Part shown: positions 35,449-43,777 of the stretch, piece by piece | Position numbering within the stretch: position 1 is the first letter of the stretch | Layout: each line of letters begins with the position of its first letter | Assembly: GCA_963831705.1 (NCBI GenBank) | Contig: CAWHRE010000010.1 | Span: 1,054,001 to 1,118,000, forward strand | From: DASQPR01 sp963831705 | Lineage (GTDB): Bacteria; Actinomycetota; Actinomycetes; Mycobacteriales; Micromonosporaceae | Direction of reading: 5' to 3' | DNA length: 64,000 nt | Translations under genes and position numbers: made by a program | The notes under the pieces: generated by a model | The model's input: the letters and a program-made list of their open reading frames with translations, nothing else | Database searches by the model: none | Told to the model about the DNA's origin: nothing

Positions 35449-36233
35449 CTTCGTTGCTTGTGGACATCACGGACGGTGTCGCGACACTGACACTGAACCG
35501 CCCGGAATCGCTGAACTCGCTGAACATGGCCCTGAAGGATGAACTCCGCGACACGCTGGACGCGATCGCCGCCGACGACGCGGTTCGCGCGGTCGTCATC
35601 ACAGGCGCCGGACGAGCGTTCTGCGTGGGCCAGGACCTCCGCGAACACGTCGGCATGCTCGCGGCCGGCGATCCGGCACCACTGTCCACGGTCGATGTGC
35701 ACTACAACCCGATCGCGCTGCGCCTGGCCGACATGGGCAAGCCGGTGATCGCTGCGGTACGCGGCATGGCCGCCGGCGCCGGCGCCGGGATCGCGTTCCT
35801 CGCCGACTTCCGCATCGGTGGTCCGGGTACCGGCTTTCTGATGGCGTTCGTGCACGTCGGACTGGCCGGAGACACCGGCGTTTCGTGGACACTGCCACGG
35901 TTGGTAGGCCACGCGAAGGCCACCGAACTGCTCCTCGTTGGCGAGCGGATCGACGCGGCCGAAGCAAACCGCCTCGGTCTGCTGACCAGGCTCGAGGACG
36001 ATGACGATTTGGTTCTGCCGACCGCTCAGAAGCTCGCGGCACAGCTCGCCGCCGGCCCGACCGTCGCGTACGCGCAGATCAAGCGCCAGCTGACTCTGGC
36101 CGAGTCGAGCACGCTGGCGGACGCGCTGGCGTTCGAGTCGACCGCGCAGGCCATCGCCGGCGCGACCGAGGACCACCGAGAGTCGGTAGATGCCTTCATC
36201 GCCAAGCGGCCACCAAAATTCCAGGGCCGCTAG
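35445..36233 (+). CDS. Enoyl-CoA hydratase/isomerase, PaaG-like
   Basis: 262 aa crotonase. Oxyanion-hole segments GAGRAFCVGQDLREH and RGMAAGAGAGIAFLADFRIG; the segment GLAGDTGVSWTLPRLVG carries the Asp typical of PaaG ring-1,2-epoxyphenylacetyl-CoA isomerases and related enzymes. The C-terminal helix ends KRPPKFQGR, as in this family. Coupled to the PaaX-like regulator, so phenylacetyl-CoA-type substrates are likely but not proven. A palindromic repeat (R3) follows 38 nt after the stop. Confidence 0.9.
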   Translation: MTSLLVDITDGVATLTLNRPESLNSLNMALKDELRDTLDAIAADDAVRAVVITGAGRAFCVGQDLREHVGMLAAGDPAPLSTVDVHYNPIALRLADMGKPVIAAVRGMAAGAGAGIAFLADFRIGGPGTGFLMAFVHVGLAGDTGVSWTLPRLVGHAKATELLLVGERIDAAEANRLGLLTRLEDDDDLVLPTAQKLAAQLAAGPTVAYAQIKRQLTLAESSTLADALAFESTAQAIAGATEDHRESVDAFIAKRPPKFQGR

Positions 36234-36271
36234 CCGTCCGCCGCCTCAGTCCCAGCGCGAGCGCCGACCCA

Positions 36272-36332
36272 GTTGATCCTGGAGTTATTCGCACGACACA
36301 CCGTCGATGCGTCAACTAACTCCAGGATCAAC
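36272..36332. repeat. Palindromic ~60-bp element, copy R3
   Basis: Perfect 16-bp inverted ends GTTGATCCTGGAGTTA/TAACTCCAGGATCAAC with a 29-nt centre nearly identical to R4. Between convergent genes. Confidence 0.92.
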
Positions 36333-36344
36333 AGGGAGGTGGGG

Positions 36345-36893
36345 TTAGTCCTCTTCGGGATCCTGGTTCGCCTCTTCGCCCAGAACGAACGCCTGCATCG
36401 CCAGTTCGTCGTCGACCGGACTCACGTACGTCGGCAATTCAGTCGGCCCGAGTTCCCCGACGTAGGACCAGAACTGGCGGACCGCCTCGGCCGCGCTCTC
36501 CGCCTCGATCGGCAAGTCGAGACTCACGAACCAGGTCCGCGGTGGCGGCGCCGGCGGACGGAGTGCACCGAGCGCGGTCGGTGCGAGCTCACGAACCGGA
36601 CCGTCTGTCGGGAATAGGTCCATCGCCGGTCGCGGCTCGTCGAAAAACCTCTGGGTGTACGCCAATGCCACCGCCCCGTCGCCGCGAGCGCCCGAATGAT
36701 CATCGTTGGTTGTGGGCGAAACCCGGGCCAGCGCGAACACGACCGGCGGCGCGACATCCGCGATCAGTGCGACCTGGTCACCGTCTCCGAACCCGTCCAC
36801 GCCGATCAACCAGTCCAGCTCGATGACATCGCGGTGATAGAGCCGCTCGGCGGCGAAACGATCGGCGGAAACCAGCACGGACCAGGCACGCAT
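36345..36893 (-). CDS. Conserved hypothetical protein
   Basis: 182 aa, soluble, acidic (ends NQDPEED). N-terminal part MRAWSVLVSADRFAAERLYH and DGFGDGDQVALIADVAPPVV followed by FALARVSP is reminiscent of EVE/PUA-like domains, in which a strand pattern of this type precedes a binding pocket, but the match is weak. A Pro-rich linker separates it from a C-terminal part with WFVSLDLPIEAESAAEAVRQ. No function can be assigned. Downstream of tag on the same strand, 135 nt away. Confidence 0.7.
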   Translation of the reverse strand: MRAWSVLVSADRFAAERLYHRDVIELDWLIGVDGFGDGDQVALIADVAPPVVFALARVSPTTNDDHSGARGDGAVALAYTQRFFDEPRPAMDLFPTDGPVRELAPTALGALRPPAPPPRTWFVSLDLPIEAESAAEAVRQFWSYVGELGPTELPTYVSPVDDELAMQAFVLGEEANQDPEED

Positions 36894-37028
36894 GCCCCGA
36901 GTTTAGAGCGACGTGCAATTGAGACTGCCGGGTGCCAGCCGCGCCCTCGCCCGCGACGCGCGGCGTGGTCGTCGCAATCCGCAGGTCAGAACACGCCGGA
37001 CACCCACCGCCCCATTTGCCCGGCGCTC

Positions 37029-37607
37029 TCAGATTCTGACCGGCACGTAGCAGCGCGCGAGATGGTCGTCGACCATGCCGGTGGCTTGCATCAACGCGTA
37101 CGCGGTGGTCGGCCCGACGAACTTGAAGCCGCGTTTGCGCAGGTCCTTCGCCATCGCAATCGACTCTGTTGTGCTGGCCTGCGTCTCGCCCAGCTTCTTC
37201 GGGCGCGGCGGCCGCGGGACCGGCGCGAACGACCACAACAGCGCGGCTAGGCCGTCCGGCAGCGCGAGCGCCGCCCGCGCGTTCGCGATCGCAGCATCGA
37301 TCTTCATCCGGTTCCGCACGATGCCGGCGTCCGCGAGCAGCCGCTCGACATCGTGCTCGTCAAACGATGCGACGGTGGTCATGTCGAAGTCGGCGAACGC
37401 AGTTCGGAACGCCGGTCGCTTTCGCAGGATCGTGATCCACGACAGGCCGGACTGGAACGCCTCGAGCGTCATCCGCTCATAGAGGCCCTCATCAGTACGA
37501 ATGGGGACGCCCCACTCGTCATCGTGATAGGCCTGGTAATCCGGCGTGCTCAAGCCCCAAGGGCAGCGGCGGCGCCCATCGGCGCCAACTACGGTTCCGT
37601 CTTCCAC
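37029..37607 (-). CDS. tag: DNA-3-methyladenine glycosylase I
   Basis: 192 aa HhH-family repair enzyme that removes 3-methyladenine from alkylated DNA. Motifs: RCPWG with the first zinc Cys, YHDDEWGVPIRTDEGLYERM, LEAFQSGLSWITILRKRPAF, and the C-terminal zinc region VDDHLARC. Start ATG 37607 (MEDGTVVGADGRR). Downstream of the DivIVA-like and SRPBCC genes on the same strand, a neighbourhood like that of mycobacterial tagA. Confidence 0.95.
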   Translation of the reverse strand: MEDGTVVGADGRRRCPWGLSTPDYQAYHDDEWGVPIRTDEGLYERMTLEAFQSGLSWITILRKRPAFRTAFADFDMTTVASFDEHDVERLLADAGIVRNRMKIDAAIANARAALALPDGLAALLWSFAPVPRPPRPKKLGETQASTTESIAMAKDLRKRGFKFVGPTTAYALMQATGMVDDHLARCYVPVRI

Positions 37608-37644
37608 GGTTTCCGACGCTACCGCCCGCCACCGACAGAGGGGT

Positions 37645-38115
37645 TTATCCGAGACGCCCGTCCTCGACCAATCGGGCGAAGCGTTTCAGCGCCTGCGTCA
37701 GACTCACCTTCGAGGTCGGCCACAGCAGCGGCCGGGCCGCCCGCCCGGCGGCGCCGGACGGCAGCTGGAACCATTCGTGCCAGACCATCTGGGTCCGGTT
37801 GCCACCCATCGCGGTCAACCGCATGATCCCAGGGCCCTTCAGGATCTTGCCGGTATGCAGCACCCGGATCTCGTACGGTGGGTCGAGCTTCTCCACCTGC
37901 ATCACGTCGCGGAGTGACGCCGGCCCGATCGCGGTGATCGCCTCGATCGTGCTTCCGACGCCACCGTCGCCGTCAATGACCCGGACGGTCGTGAACGGAA
38001 TCCAGGCCCCTTGCGTCTCCCAGTCGGTAAACGCCGCGTACACCCTGGTGGCCGGAGCGTTGACGACTACTGCCGCTCTGACCTCGGTCGTATTGCCGGG
38101 GTCGGTCGAACTCAT
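37645..38115 (-). CDS. SRPBCC (START-like) family protein
   Basis: 156 aa. Starts SSTDPGNTTEVRAAVVVNAP after Met, a typical polyketide cyclase/dehydrase-type beginning; YAAFTDWETQGAWIPFTTVR and QMVWHEWFQLPSGAAG follow. Such proteins bind hydrophobic ligands in a helix-grip cavity. No specific substrate evident. Its start overlaps the upstream DivIVA-like stop by 4 nt. Confidence 0.85.
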   Translation of the reverse strand: MSSTDPGNTTEVRAAVVVNAPATRVYAAFTDWETQGAWIPFTTVRVIDGDGGVGSTIEAITAIGPASLRDVMQVEKLDPPYEIRVLHTGKILKGPGIMRLTAMGGNRTQMVWHEWFQLPSGAAGRAARPLLWPTSKVSLTQALKRFARLVEDGRLG

Positions 38116-38654
38116 CGGCCGCTGGACGCCCGGGCGCGCGCGTCGCCGGTCAGCTCGTCGTCCTGGTCGTCGTCCTGGTCATGGGCCTGCTCGTGCGCTT
38201 GAACTCCGGTGGCATCCGCATCCAGCTCATCAGCCGCCCGACCGGTCGCGCCGGGCTCCAGGCGCAGATCGGACACCACAGCCGGGCGACCGGTCGGCGA
38301 CGAACCCTCGCGGGCGACTCGGAGCACTTCGGCTTCCTCGTCGCGCCCCTCGCGTACCGCCAAAATCTCTGCTTCCAGAACTTCGATCAGTTCTTCTTTG
38401 TAGCCGAGGTCGTAGGCCGCTCGACGCAGCGCGGCGTCGACCTGATCCATCCGGTAGCCGCGCAGCGTGGTATCGAACCGGATGGTTTCGATGTCCGTTT
38501 CGGTGAGCGGTCGGGTCGAGGGCAGCGGCACCGCACGGCCATCCGGCTCTTCAGGATCAAGGCCACGGTCGTTGCCCGTGACGATCCAGGTGACACCGTA
38601 TGCGATCGCGCCGACGACGAGCGCGCCCAAGATCAATAGGAGGACGTGAGCCAT
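38112..38654 (-). CDS. DivIVA-domain membrane protein
   Basis: About 180 aa from ATG 38654 (MAHVLLLILGALVVGAIAYG), with one N-terminal membrane helix. The DivIVA-like segment IETIRFDTTLRGYRMDQVDA is followed by a coiled coil (ALRRAAYDLGYKEELIEVLE) and an acidic, low-complexity tail rich in Asp, Gln and His. Resembles the mycobacterial Rv1209-type protein near tag; possible role in polar growth or envelope organisation, inferred from the domain. Coupled to the SRPBCC gene. Confidence 0.85.
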   Translation of the reverse strand: MAHVLLLILGALVVGAIAYGVTWIVTGNDRGLDPEEPDGRAVPLPSTRPLTETDIETIRFDTTLRGYRMDQVDAALRRAAYDLGYKEELIEVLEAEILAVREGRDEEAEVLRVAREGSSPTGRPAVVSDLRLEPGATGRAADELDADATGVQAHEQAHDQDDDQDDELTGDARARASSGR

Positions 38655-38705
38655 AGCGTCGATCGTGGCACGCCAACCCGCGAAGAGCGAGCCCGGCATC
38701 CCCGG

Positions 38706-39083
38706 TTACGTCCAGCGAAGGACTTTTTTCCGCCACGCATAAAGGAGTCCGAGCGCGAGTACGCCGACGAACACGGCCATCTCGACCACGGATGACGTCC
38801 GGAAACCCGGCTTCGCGTAGATCGTCGCCCACGGGAAGAGGAAGACGCTCTCGACGGCGAAGAGTACGTACAGAAACGCGTAGATGTAGTAGCGAATCTG
38901 CATCTGCGCCCAGCCGGTGCCGACCGGGTCGACGCCGGACTCGTACGTTGCGCGCTTGCCGGGCGGATTCGCCGGATTTGACGGGCGCAGCAGCCGGTTC
39001 GCGCTGAACGCACCGACGAATACGAGCGCTCCGGCAACGAGGAGCAGGCCGAGAGTGGCGTACGAGCCGAGGTAGCCGTGCAT
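38706..39083 (-). CDS. nuoA: NADH-quinone oxidoreductase subunit A
   Basis: Three-helix complex I subunit, 125 aa from ATG 39083 with AAGGTGG upstream (the longer frame runs into repeat R4). Conserved: KRATYESGVDPVGTGWAQMQ and RYYIYAFLYVLFAVESVFLF. It is isolated from all other nuo genes, about 14 kb from nuoC, and seems to share a transcript with the DivIVA-like gene 51 nt downstream. Confidence 0.95.
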   Translation of the reverse strand: MHGYLGSYATLGLLLVAGALVFVGAFSANRLLRPSNPANPPGKRATYESGVDPVGTGWAQMQIRYYIYAFLYVLFAVESVFLFPWATIYAKPGFRTSSVVEMAVFVGVLALGLLYAWRKKVLRWT

Positions 39084-39104
39084 GACAGCCACCTTAGTAC
39101 CGAA

Positions 39105-39165
39105 GTTGATCCTGGAGTTATTCGCACGACACACGGTCGATGCGTCAACTAACTCCAGGATCAAC
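39105..39165. repeat. Palindromic ~60-bp element, copy R4
   Basis: Same 16-bp inverted ends as R3 and a centre differing by about one base. It lies 22 nt upstream of the nuoA start codon, within its promoter or leader region. Confidence 0.92.
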
Positions 39166-39179
39166 TGGGTTTCTATGGA

Positions 39180-39461
39180 CTAGCGCCAGGTGCGGTGGTG
39201 GTGGGGGTCGGGGCGGGCCAGGCCGACCTGGTCGGCGATGCCGGCCACCAAGTCTCGGTACGTCGGATCCTCGGCGTCGTCGGCGATCTCGGCCAGCTGC
39301 TCGCGGAGTTCGACCTGGTCGTCGTGGCGCAAATGCATCAGGTTCGCACAGATCTTTTCGGTCGCCCGAGCTGCTGTCGCGCCGTCAATCTCATCCTCGC
39401 CGCACAGCTCAAGCAGCAGAAACGCGTCGATTACGGCAAGGATGAGGGGGCGGGACTCCAT
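39180..39461 (-). CDS. Small helical protein, unknown function
   Basis: 93 aa from ATG 39461 (MESRPLILAVIDAFLLLELC). Predicted helical: hydrophobic first helix, then ATEKICANLMHLRHDDQVEL and REQLAEIADDAEDPTYRDLV. The tail is His/Arg-rich (PDPHHHRTWR). The longer frame upstream overlaps the molybdoenzyme gene and is not used. No family recognised. Lies between repeat R4 and the sulfite-oxidase-like gene on the same strand. Confidence 0.6.
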   Translation of the reverse strand: MESRPLILAVIDAFLLLELCGEDEIDGATAARATEKICANLMHLRHDDQVELREQLAEIADDAEDPTYRDLVAGIADQVGLARPDPHHHRTWR

Positions 39462-39522
39462 GACGGCACAGTCTGCACGCAACCCGCCATGATCGCTGCC
39501 CCCGACCCACCGATTAGGAAGA

Positions 39523-41065
39523 TCAAGACACGGTAACCGAGATCGTATGCCAGCCGGTCGCCCCGTTCGGGAACGTATCCACCCGCTTGTCGGGCTGGGT
39601 GGCGCCGGTTTTGTCGGTCGCGCGTACGCGGAGCTGGTGAATTCCCTTCGTTGCGGTCCACGGCCACGACCACTGGACCCAGGTGTCGATCGACGGTACG
39701 GCCGCGAGCGTCGGCCCGTTGCCACGGTCGCGCGTCCACCTGCACCTCGACCATCGCGATCCCCCGATGCTGCGCCCAGGCGACCCCCTGCACCTTCTGC
39801 GCACCCGCTTTCAGCTGCGCGAAGCCTGCCGGTCGATCGATTCGTGAGGCGGTCTTGACCGGCGCCTGAGCGGACCACCCGCGCTTCACCCAATAAGGGT
39901 CGTACGCGGCGAATGTGGTCACTTCAAGATCGACCAGCCACTTGCAGGCGCCGACGTAGCCGTACAGGCCGGGGGTGAGCATCCGGACCGGGAAGCCGTG
40001 CTCGAACGGCAGCGGCTGACCATCCATGCCGACCACTAGCATCGCGTCGCGGCCGTCCATGATCGTGGCGACCGGCGTACCGATGGTCATCCCGTCGATC
40101 GAGCGTGCGACGACCTGATCCGCGCCGGCATGCACGCCGACCTCGGTGAGCAGCGCCGCGAGCGGAGCGCCCAGCCAGCGGGCGGTACCGACGTATGGGC
40201 CGCCGACCTCGTTCGACACGCAGTTCAACGTGATGTCGCGCTGGATCAGCGGTCGCCTCATCAGCTGACTCAGGCTCAGCGTCATCGGCCGATCCACCAT
40301 CCCGTGAATGCGTAGCGACCAGTCGTCCGGATTGATCTGCGGGATCGTGAGCGCAGTGTCGACCCGGTAAAACGAGCTCACCGGCGTGTAGAAGCCCGGC
40401 TCGGTGACCGGTGGCGGCCCGGCGTTGGCCGGCGCGGGCAGCCGGAGCGCCGCACGCAGCTTCGCGATCGAACCGGATTTCGCGCGCGAAATCCCGTCGC
40501 CGCCGATGTAGACCACGGCCGCGCCGAGCGCTACCAGACCTCCGGTCCGCAGAAAGCGCCGACGATCGAGGAGCGCACGGCCGGCCGTACCGTCAGGGTC
40601 TGATGGTCTTGGGGTTTGATCTTTTAAAAGCAGCCAGAGTACGAGTACGGCGGCCGCGCCCGCGAGGATGGCCGGCGCGATGTCCGTGATCTGGAAAGTC
40701 GGCCGCGTCGTCGCGGCAAGGACGCCGATCACGCCGAACAGCGCGACGCCGACCAGCCCGATCCTGAGCTTTCTGGTCGCCACGATGCCGACCACGATCG
40801 CGAACAGCGCCAGCAGAACGTAAATGTTGCTCAGCAGGAAGAGCTTGTCGTGCGTACCGAACTGCCGGATGGCGAATTCCTTCAGCGGCGTCGGCGTCGC
40901 GTCGATGACGGTCTCGCCGACCGTGACGATCGGTGACGTCTGTGGCCGGCTGACGGCCGCGGCCAGCTGACCGACCGCGACACCGGCGGCACCCGCAAGC
41001 AGTCCCGCCAGCGCCCCGTACGGCCAGCGGCGCATCGATTGGCGGCTCGGTAGCCAGCGGGGCAT
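39523..41065 (-). pseudogene. Sulfite-oxidase-like membrane molybdoenzyme, frameshifted
   Basis: Start ATG 41065 with GAGAGGAGCTCGCC upstream. About four membrane helices, then RRRFLR before another helix (~165-190), then the molybdopterin domain with the Mo-ligand Cys in ITLNCVSNEVGGPYVG, and a C-terminal Ig-like dimerisation domain. The frame breaks near 39712-39720: after VEVQVDARPWQR the correct continuation (TLAAVPSIDTWVQWSWPW to the stop at 39523) is in the next frame. Removing one base of a GGG/CCC run restores a ~513-aa protein. This may be a sequencing error; otherwise the gene is recently inactivated. Confidence 0.85.
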
Positions 41066-41103
41066 GGCGAGCTCCTCTCACTTCGGGACGGTCCGGGAAC
41101 GGG

Positions 41104-41140
41104 ACATGCCCGCCGCGCATCCATATCGCGGCGGGCATGT
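41104..41140. terminator. Terminator hairpin after the fasciclin gene
   Basis: Perfect 13-bp stem ACATGCCCGCCGC/GCGGCGGGCATGT, loop 11 nt, 37 nt after the fasciclin stop and 38 nt upstream of the molybdoenzyme start. Confidence 0.65.
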
Positions 41141-41177
41141 AGCGCAGTGCTGAAATTCAGTGGGAAGTGCTGGACGA

Positions 41178-41792
41178 TCAGCTGGTCGGCATCAGAACGG
41201 AGTCGATGATGTAGACGGTCGCGTTCGCGGTGTGTACGTCGCCGCAGACCACCATCGAGGTGCCGTTGACGGTGAAGCTCTGGCCACTGCCGGTCACCGT
41301 CAGGTTGCTGCCTTCGAGCGTCTTGTGCGTACCGGCGAGCTGGTCGGGGGCGAGCTGACCGGACACGACGTGGTACTCAAGGACCTTGGTCAGCTGCGCC
41401 TTGTCGGCCATGACCTTGTTCAGATCGGCCGACGGGATCTTCGCGAAAGCGGCGTTGTCCGGCGCGAACACCGTGATGCCCTGCGCGTTGTTGAGCGTGT
41501 CGCCGAGGCCGGCCGCGGTAACCGCTGCCACGAGCGTCTTCAACGCCGGGTTGCCGCTCGCCGCGGTCGCCACCGGGACCTTCGACATCGCATCGAAGCT
41601 GCCCGGGTTCGACGGATCGGTCGGGATCGACGGGCAGGCGCTGCCGAACGGGGCGGAGGACGACATGGCCGAGGCGCTCGCCGTCACGGCCGGTGCGGCT
41701 GCCTGCGTGGTGGCCTTGGCGGCCGACGACGAGCACGCAGCGAGGCCCAGGAGGGCGACGGCCGACACGCCGACTGCAATACGCTTTTTCAT
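41178..41792 (-). CDS. Fasciclin-domain lipoprotein
   Basis: 204 aa from ATG 41792, preceded by CGGAGGAATC. Lipoprotein signal peptide KKRIAVGVSAVALLGLAAC with lipobox LAAC; a Ser/Ala-rich linker; then one fasciclin (FAS1) domain (~65-204) with ITVFAPDNAAFAKIPS and LTKVLEYHVVSGQL. Related to mycobacterial MPT83-type surface antigens. In some actinobacteria FAS1 lipoproteins and membrane molybdoenzymes are neighbours under SigK control; the same pairing is seen here, but no sigK is present. Confidence 0.93.
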   Translation of the reverse strand: MKKRIAVGVSAVALLGLAACSSSAAKATTQAAAPAVTASASAMSSSAPFGSACPSIPTDPSNPGSFDAMSKVPVATAASGNPALKTLVAAVTAAGLGDTLNNAQGITVFAPDNAAFAKIPSADLNKVMADKAQLTKVLEYHVVSGQLAPDQLAGTHKTLEGSNLTVTGSGQSFTVNGTSMVVCGDVHTANATVYIIDSVLMPTS

Positions 41793-41929
41793 GATTCCTC
41801 CGGAAGTAGCGGTTATTTCGATCACAGGAACTATTCGTTCGTGGGGTGGGACACGGATGGGTACGACTTTCCGTACGCCGGAAGTAGGCTCGTCGCGTAG
41901 GGAATCTGACCCAGGAGGTCTAAAAGTCC

Positions 41930-43777
41930 GTGAGTAAGCAGGTTCGTCAACTCGATCGGGTGGTTATTCGGTTCGCCGGCGATTCCGGCGACGGCATGCA
42001 GCTCACCGGAGACCGATTCACCTCGGAGACCGCAGCGCTCGGAAACGACATCTCGACGCTCCCGAACTTCCCGGCCGAGATCCGGGCACCAGCCGGGACG
42101 CTGCCCGGTGTGTCGAGCTTCCAGGTGCACTTCGCCGACTACGACATCCTGACCCCGGGTGACGCGCCGAACGTGCTGGTCGCGATGAACCCGGCGGCAC
42201 TCAAGGCGAACCTCGCCGACCTGCCACGCGGCGCCGAGATCATCGTCAACACCGACGAGTTCACGAAGCGCAACCTCGCGAAGGTCGGCTACGACTCGGA
42301 TCCGTTGACCGACGGTTCCCTCGACGGGTACACGCTTCACCCGGTTGCGCTGACCAGCATGACGGTCAAGGCGCTGGAGTCGTTCGAGCTGTCCAAAAAG
42401 GACGCGGAACGCGCGAAGAACATGTTCGCACTCGGGTTGCTGTCCTGGCTCTACTCCCGGCCGTACGACTCGACGCTCAAGTTCCTGGCGAAGAAGTTCG
42501 CGACGAAGCCGGTGCTCGCGCAGTCGAACCAGGCCGCGTTCACGGCCGGTTGGAACTTTGGCGAGACGACCGAGGACTTCGTGATCCGCTACGAGGTCGC
42601 TCCGGCGAAGATGCCGCCCGGCAACTACCGAAACATCACCGGCAACGCCGCCCTGGCACTCGGGCTGGTCGCCGCCGCGGTCCGCTCGAAGCTGCAGCTC
42701 GTGCTTGGTGCGTACCCGATCACGCCGGCCAGCGACGTCCTGCACGAGATGAGCAAGCACAAGAAGTTCGGCGTCCTGACCGTGCAGGCGGAGGACGAGA
42801 TCGCGGCGATCGGCATCGCGCTCGGTGCGTCGTACGGCGGGTCGCTTGGCGTCACCTCAACGAGTGGTCCCGGCGTGGCTCTGAAAAGTGAAACCATCTC
42901 GCTGGCGATCGCGCTCGAGTTGCCGCTGATCGTCATCGACGTCCAGCGGGCCGGCCCGTCTACCGGTATGCCGACGAAGACCGAGCAGGCCGATCTCCTG
43001 ATGGCCCTGTACGGCCGACATGGCGAAGCCCCGGCCGTCGTGATCGCACCCAGTTCCCCGTCCGACTGCTTCCACGCCGCGCTGGACGCCGCCCGGATCG
43101 CGCTCACCTACCGGACTCCGGTGCTGTTGCTGTCCGACGGCTACATCGCGAACGGTTCGGAACCGTGGCTGCTGCCGGATGTTGCCTCGCTGCCCGATCT
43201 CACGGTGGACTTCGCGACGAAGCCGAACTCCCCCGACGGTGCGAAGTTCCTGCCGTACCTCCGGGATCCGGAGACGATGGCGCGGCCGTGGGCGATCCCC
43301 GGTACGCCCGGACTGGAACACCGGATCGGCGGGCTGGAGAAGGCCGACGTCACCGGCGACATCTCGTACGATCCGGCGAACCACGACTTCATGGTTCGCA
43401 TGCGTGCCTCGCGGATCGAGAACATCGAGGTGCCCGACATCACGGTCGAAGATCCCGATCACGACGCGTCCGTACTGGTGTTGGGCTGGGGCTCGACGTA
43501 CGGGCCGATCGGTGCCGCCTGCCGGGCGCTGCGACTGAGGGGGATGTCGATCGCGCAGGCGCACGTCCGGTTCCTGAACCCGTTGCCGCGCAACCTCGAA
43601 TCGGTACTGCGGAACTATGACCGGGTCGTGATCCCTGAGATGAACCTCGGCCAACTCGCCTCGGTGATCCGGTCGAAATACCTGATCGACGCGATCTCCT
43701 ACAACCAGGTACGCGGATTGCCGTTCACCGCGGCCGAGCTGGAAACAATGCTGGAAGGCGTGGTCGTCGATGTCTGA
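41930..43777 (+). CDS. korA: 2-oxoglutarate (2-oxoacid):ferredoxin oxidoreductase, alpha/gamma fusion
   Basis: 615 aa. The gamma domain (~1-190) begins IRFAGDSGDGMQLTGDRF; the alpha pyrimidine-binding domain contains YPITPASDVLHEMSKH and TSTSGPGVALKSE, with QRAGPSTGMPTKTEQAD. With KorB it decarboxylates 2-oxoglutarate and passes electrons to ferredoxin, an alternative TCA step. GTG start at 41930 preceded by CAGGAGGTC. It overlaps korB by 8 nt. Location near complex I genes is conserved in actinobacteria. Confidence 0.95.
   Translation: MSKQVRQLDRVVIRFAGDSGDGMQLTGDRFTSETAALGNDISTLPNFPAEIRAPAGTLPGVSSFQVHFADYDILTPGDAPNVLVAMNPAALKANLADLPRGAEIIVNTDEFTKRNLAKVGYDSDPLTDGSLDGYTLHPVALTSMTVKALESFELSKKDAERAKNMFALGLLSWLYSRPYDSTLKFLAKKFATKPVLAQSNQAAFTAGWNFGETTEDFVIRYEVAPAKMPPGNYRNITGNAALALGLVAAAVRSKLQLVLGAYPITPASDVLHEMSKHKKFGVLTVQAEDEIAAIGIALGASYGGSLGVTSTSGPGVALKSETISLAIALELPLIVIDVQRAGPSTGMPTKTEQADLLMALYGRHGEAPAVVIAPSSPSDCFHAALDAARIALTYRTPVLLLSDGYIANGSEPWLLPDVASLPDLTVDFATKPNSPDGAKFLPYLRDPETMARPWAIPGTPGLEHRIGGLEKADVTGDISYDPANHDFMVRMRASRIENIEVPDITVEDPDHDASVLVLGWGSTYGPIGAACRALRLRGMSIAQAHVRFLNPLPRNLESVLRNYDRVVIPEMNLGQLASVIRSKYLIDAISYNQVRGLPFTAAELETMLEGVVVDV

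Noticed and set aside
23411..39165. R elements as integron attC sites
   Set aside because: The ends begin GTTGATC and finish GATCAAC, but the order of RYYYAAC/GTTRRRY core sites and bulged bases of attC is not met, and no integrase or cassette array is present.
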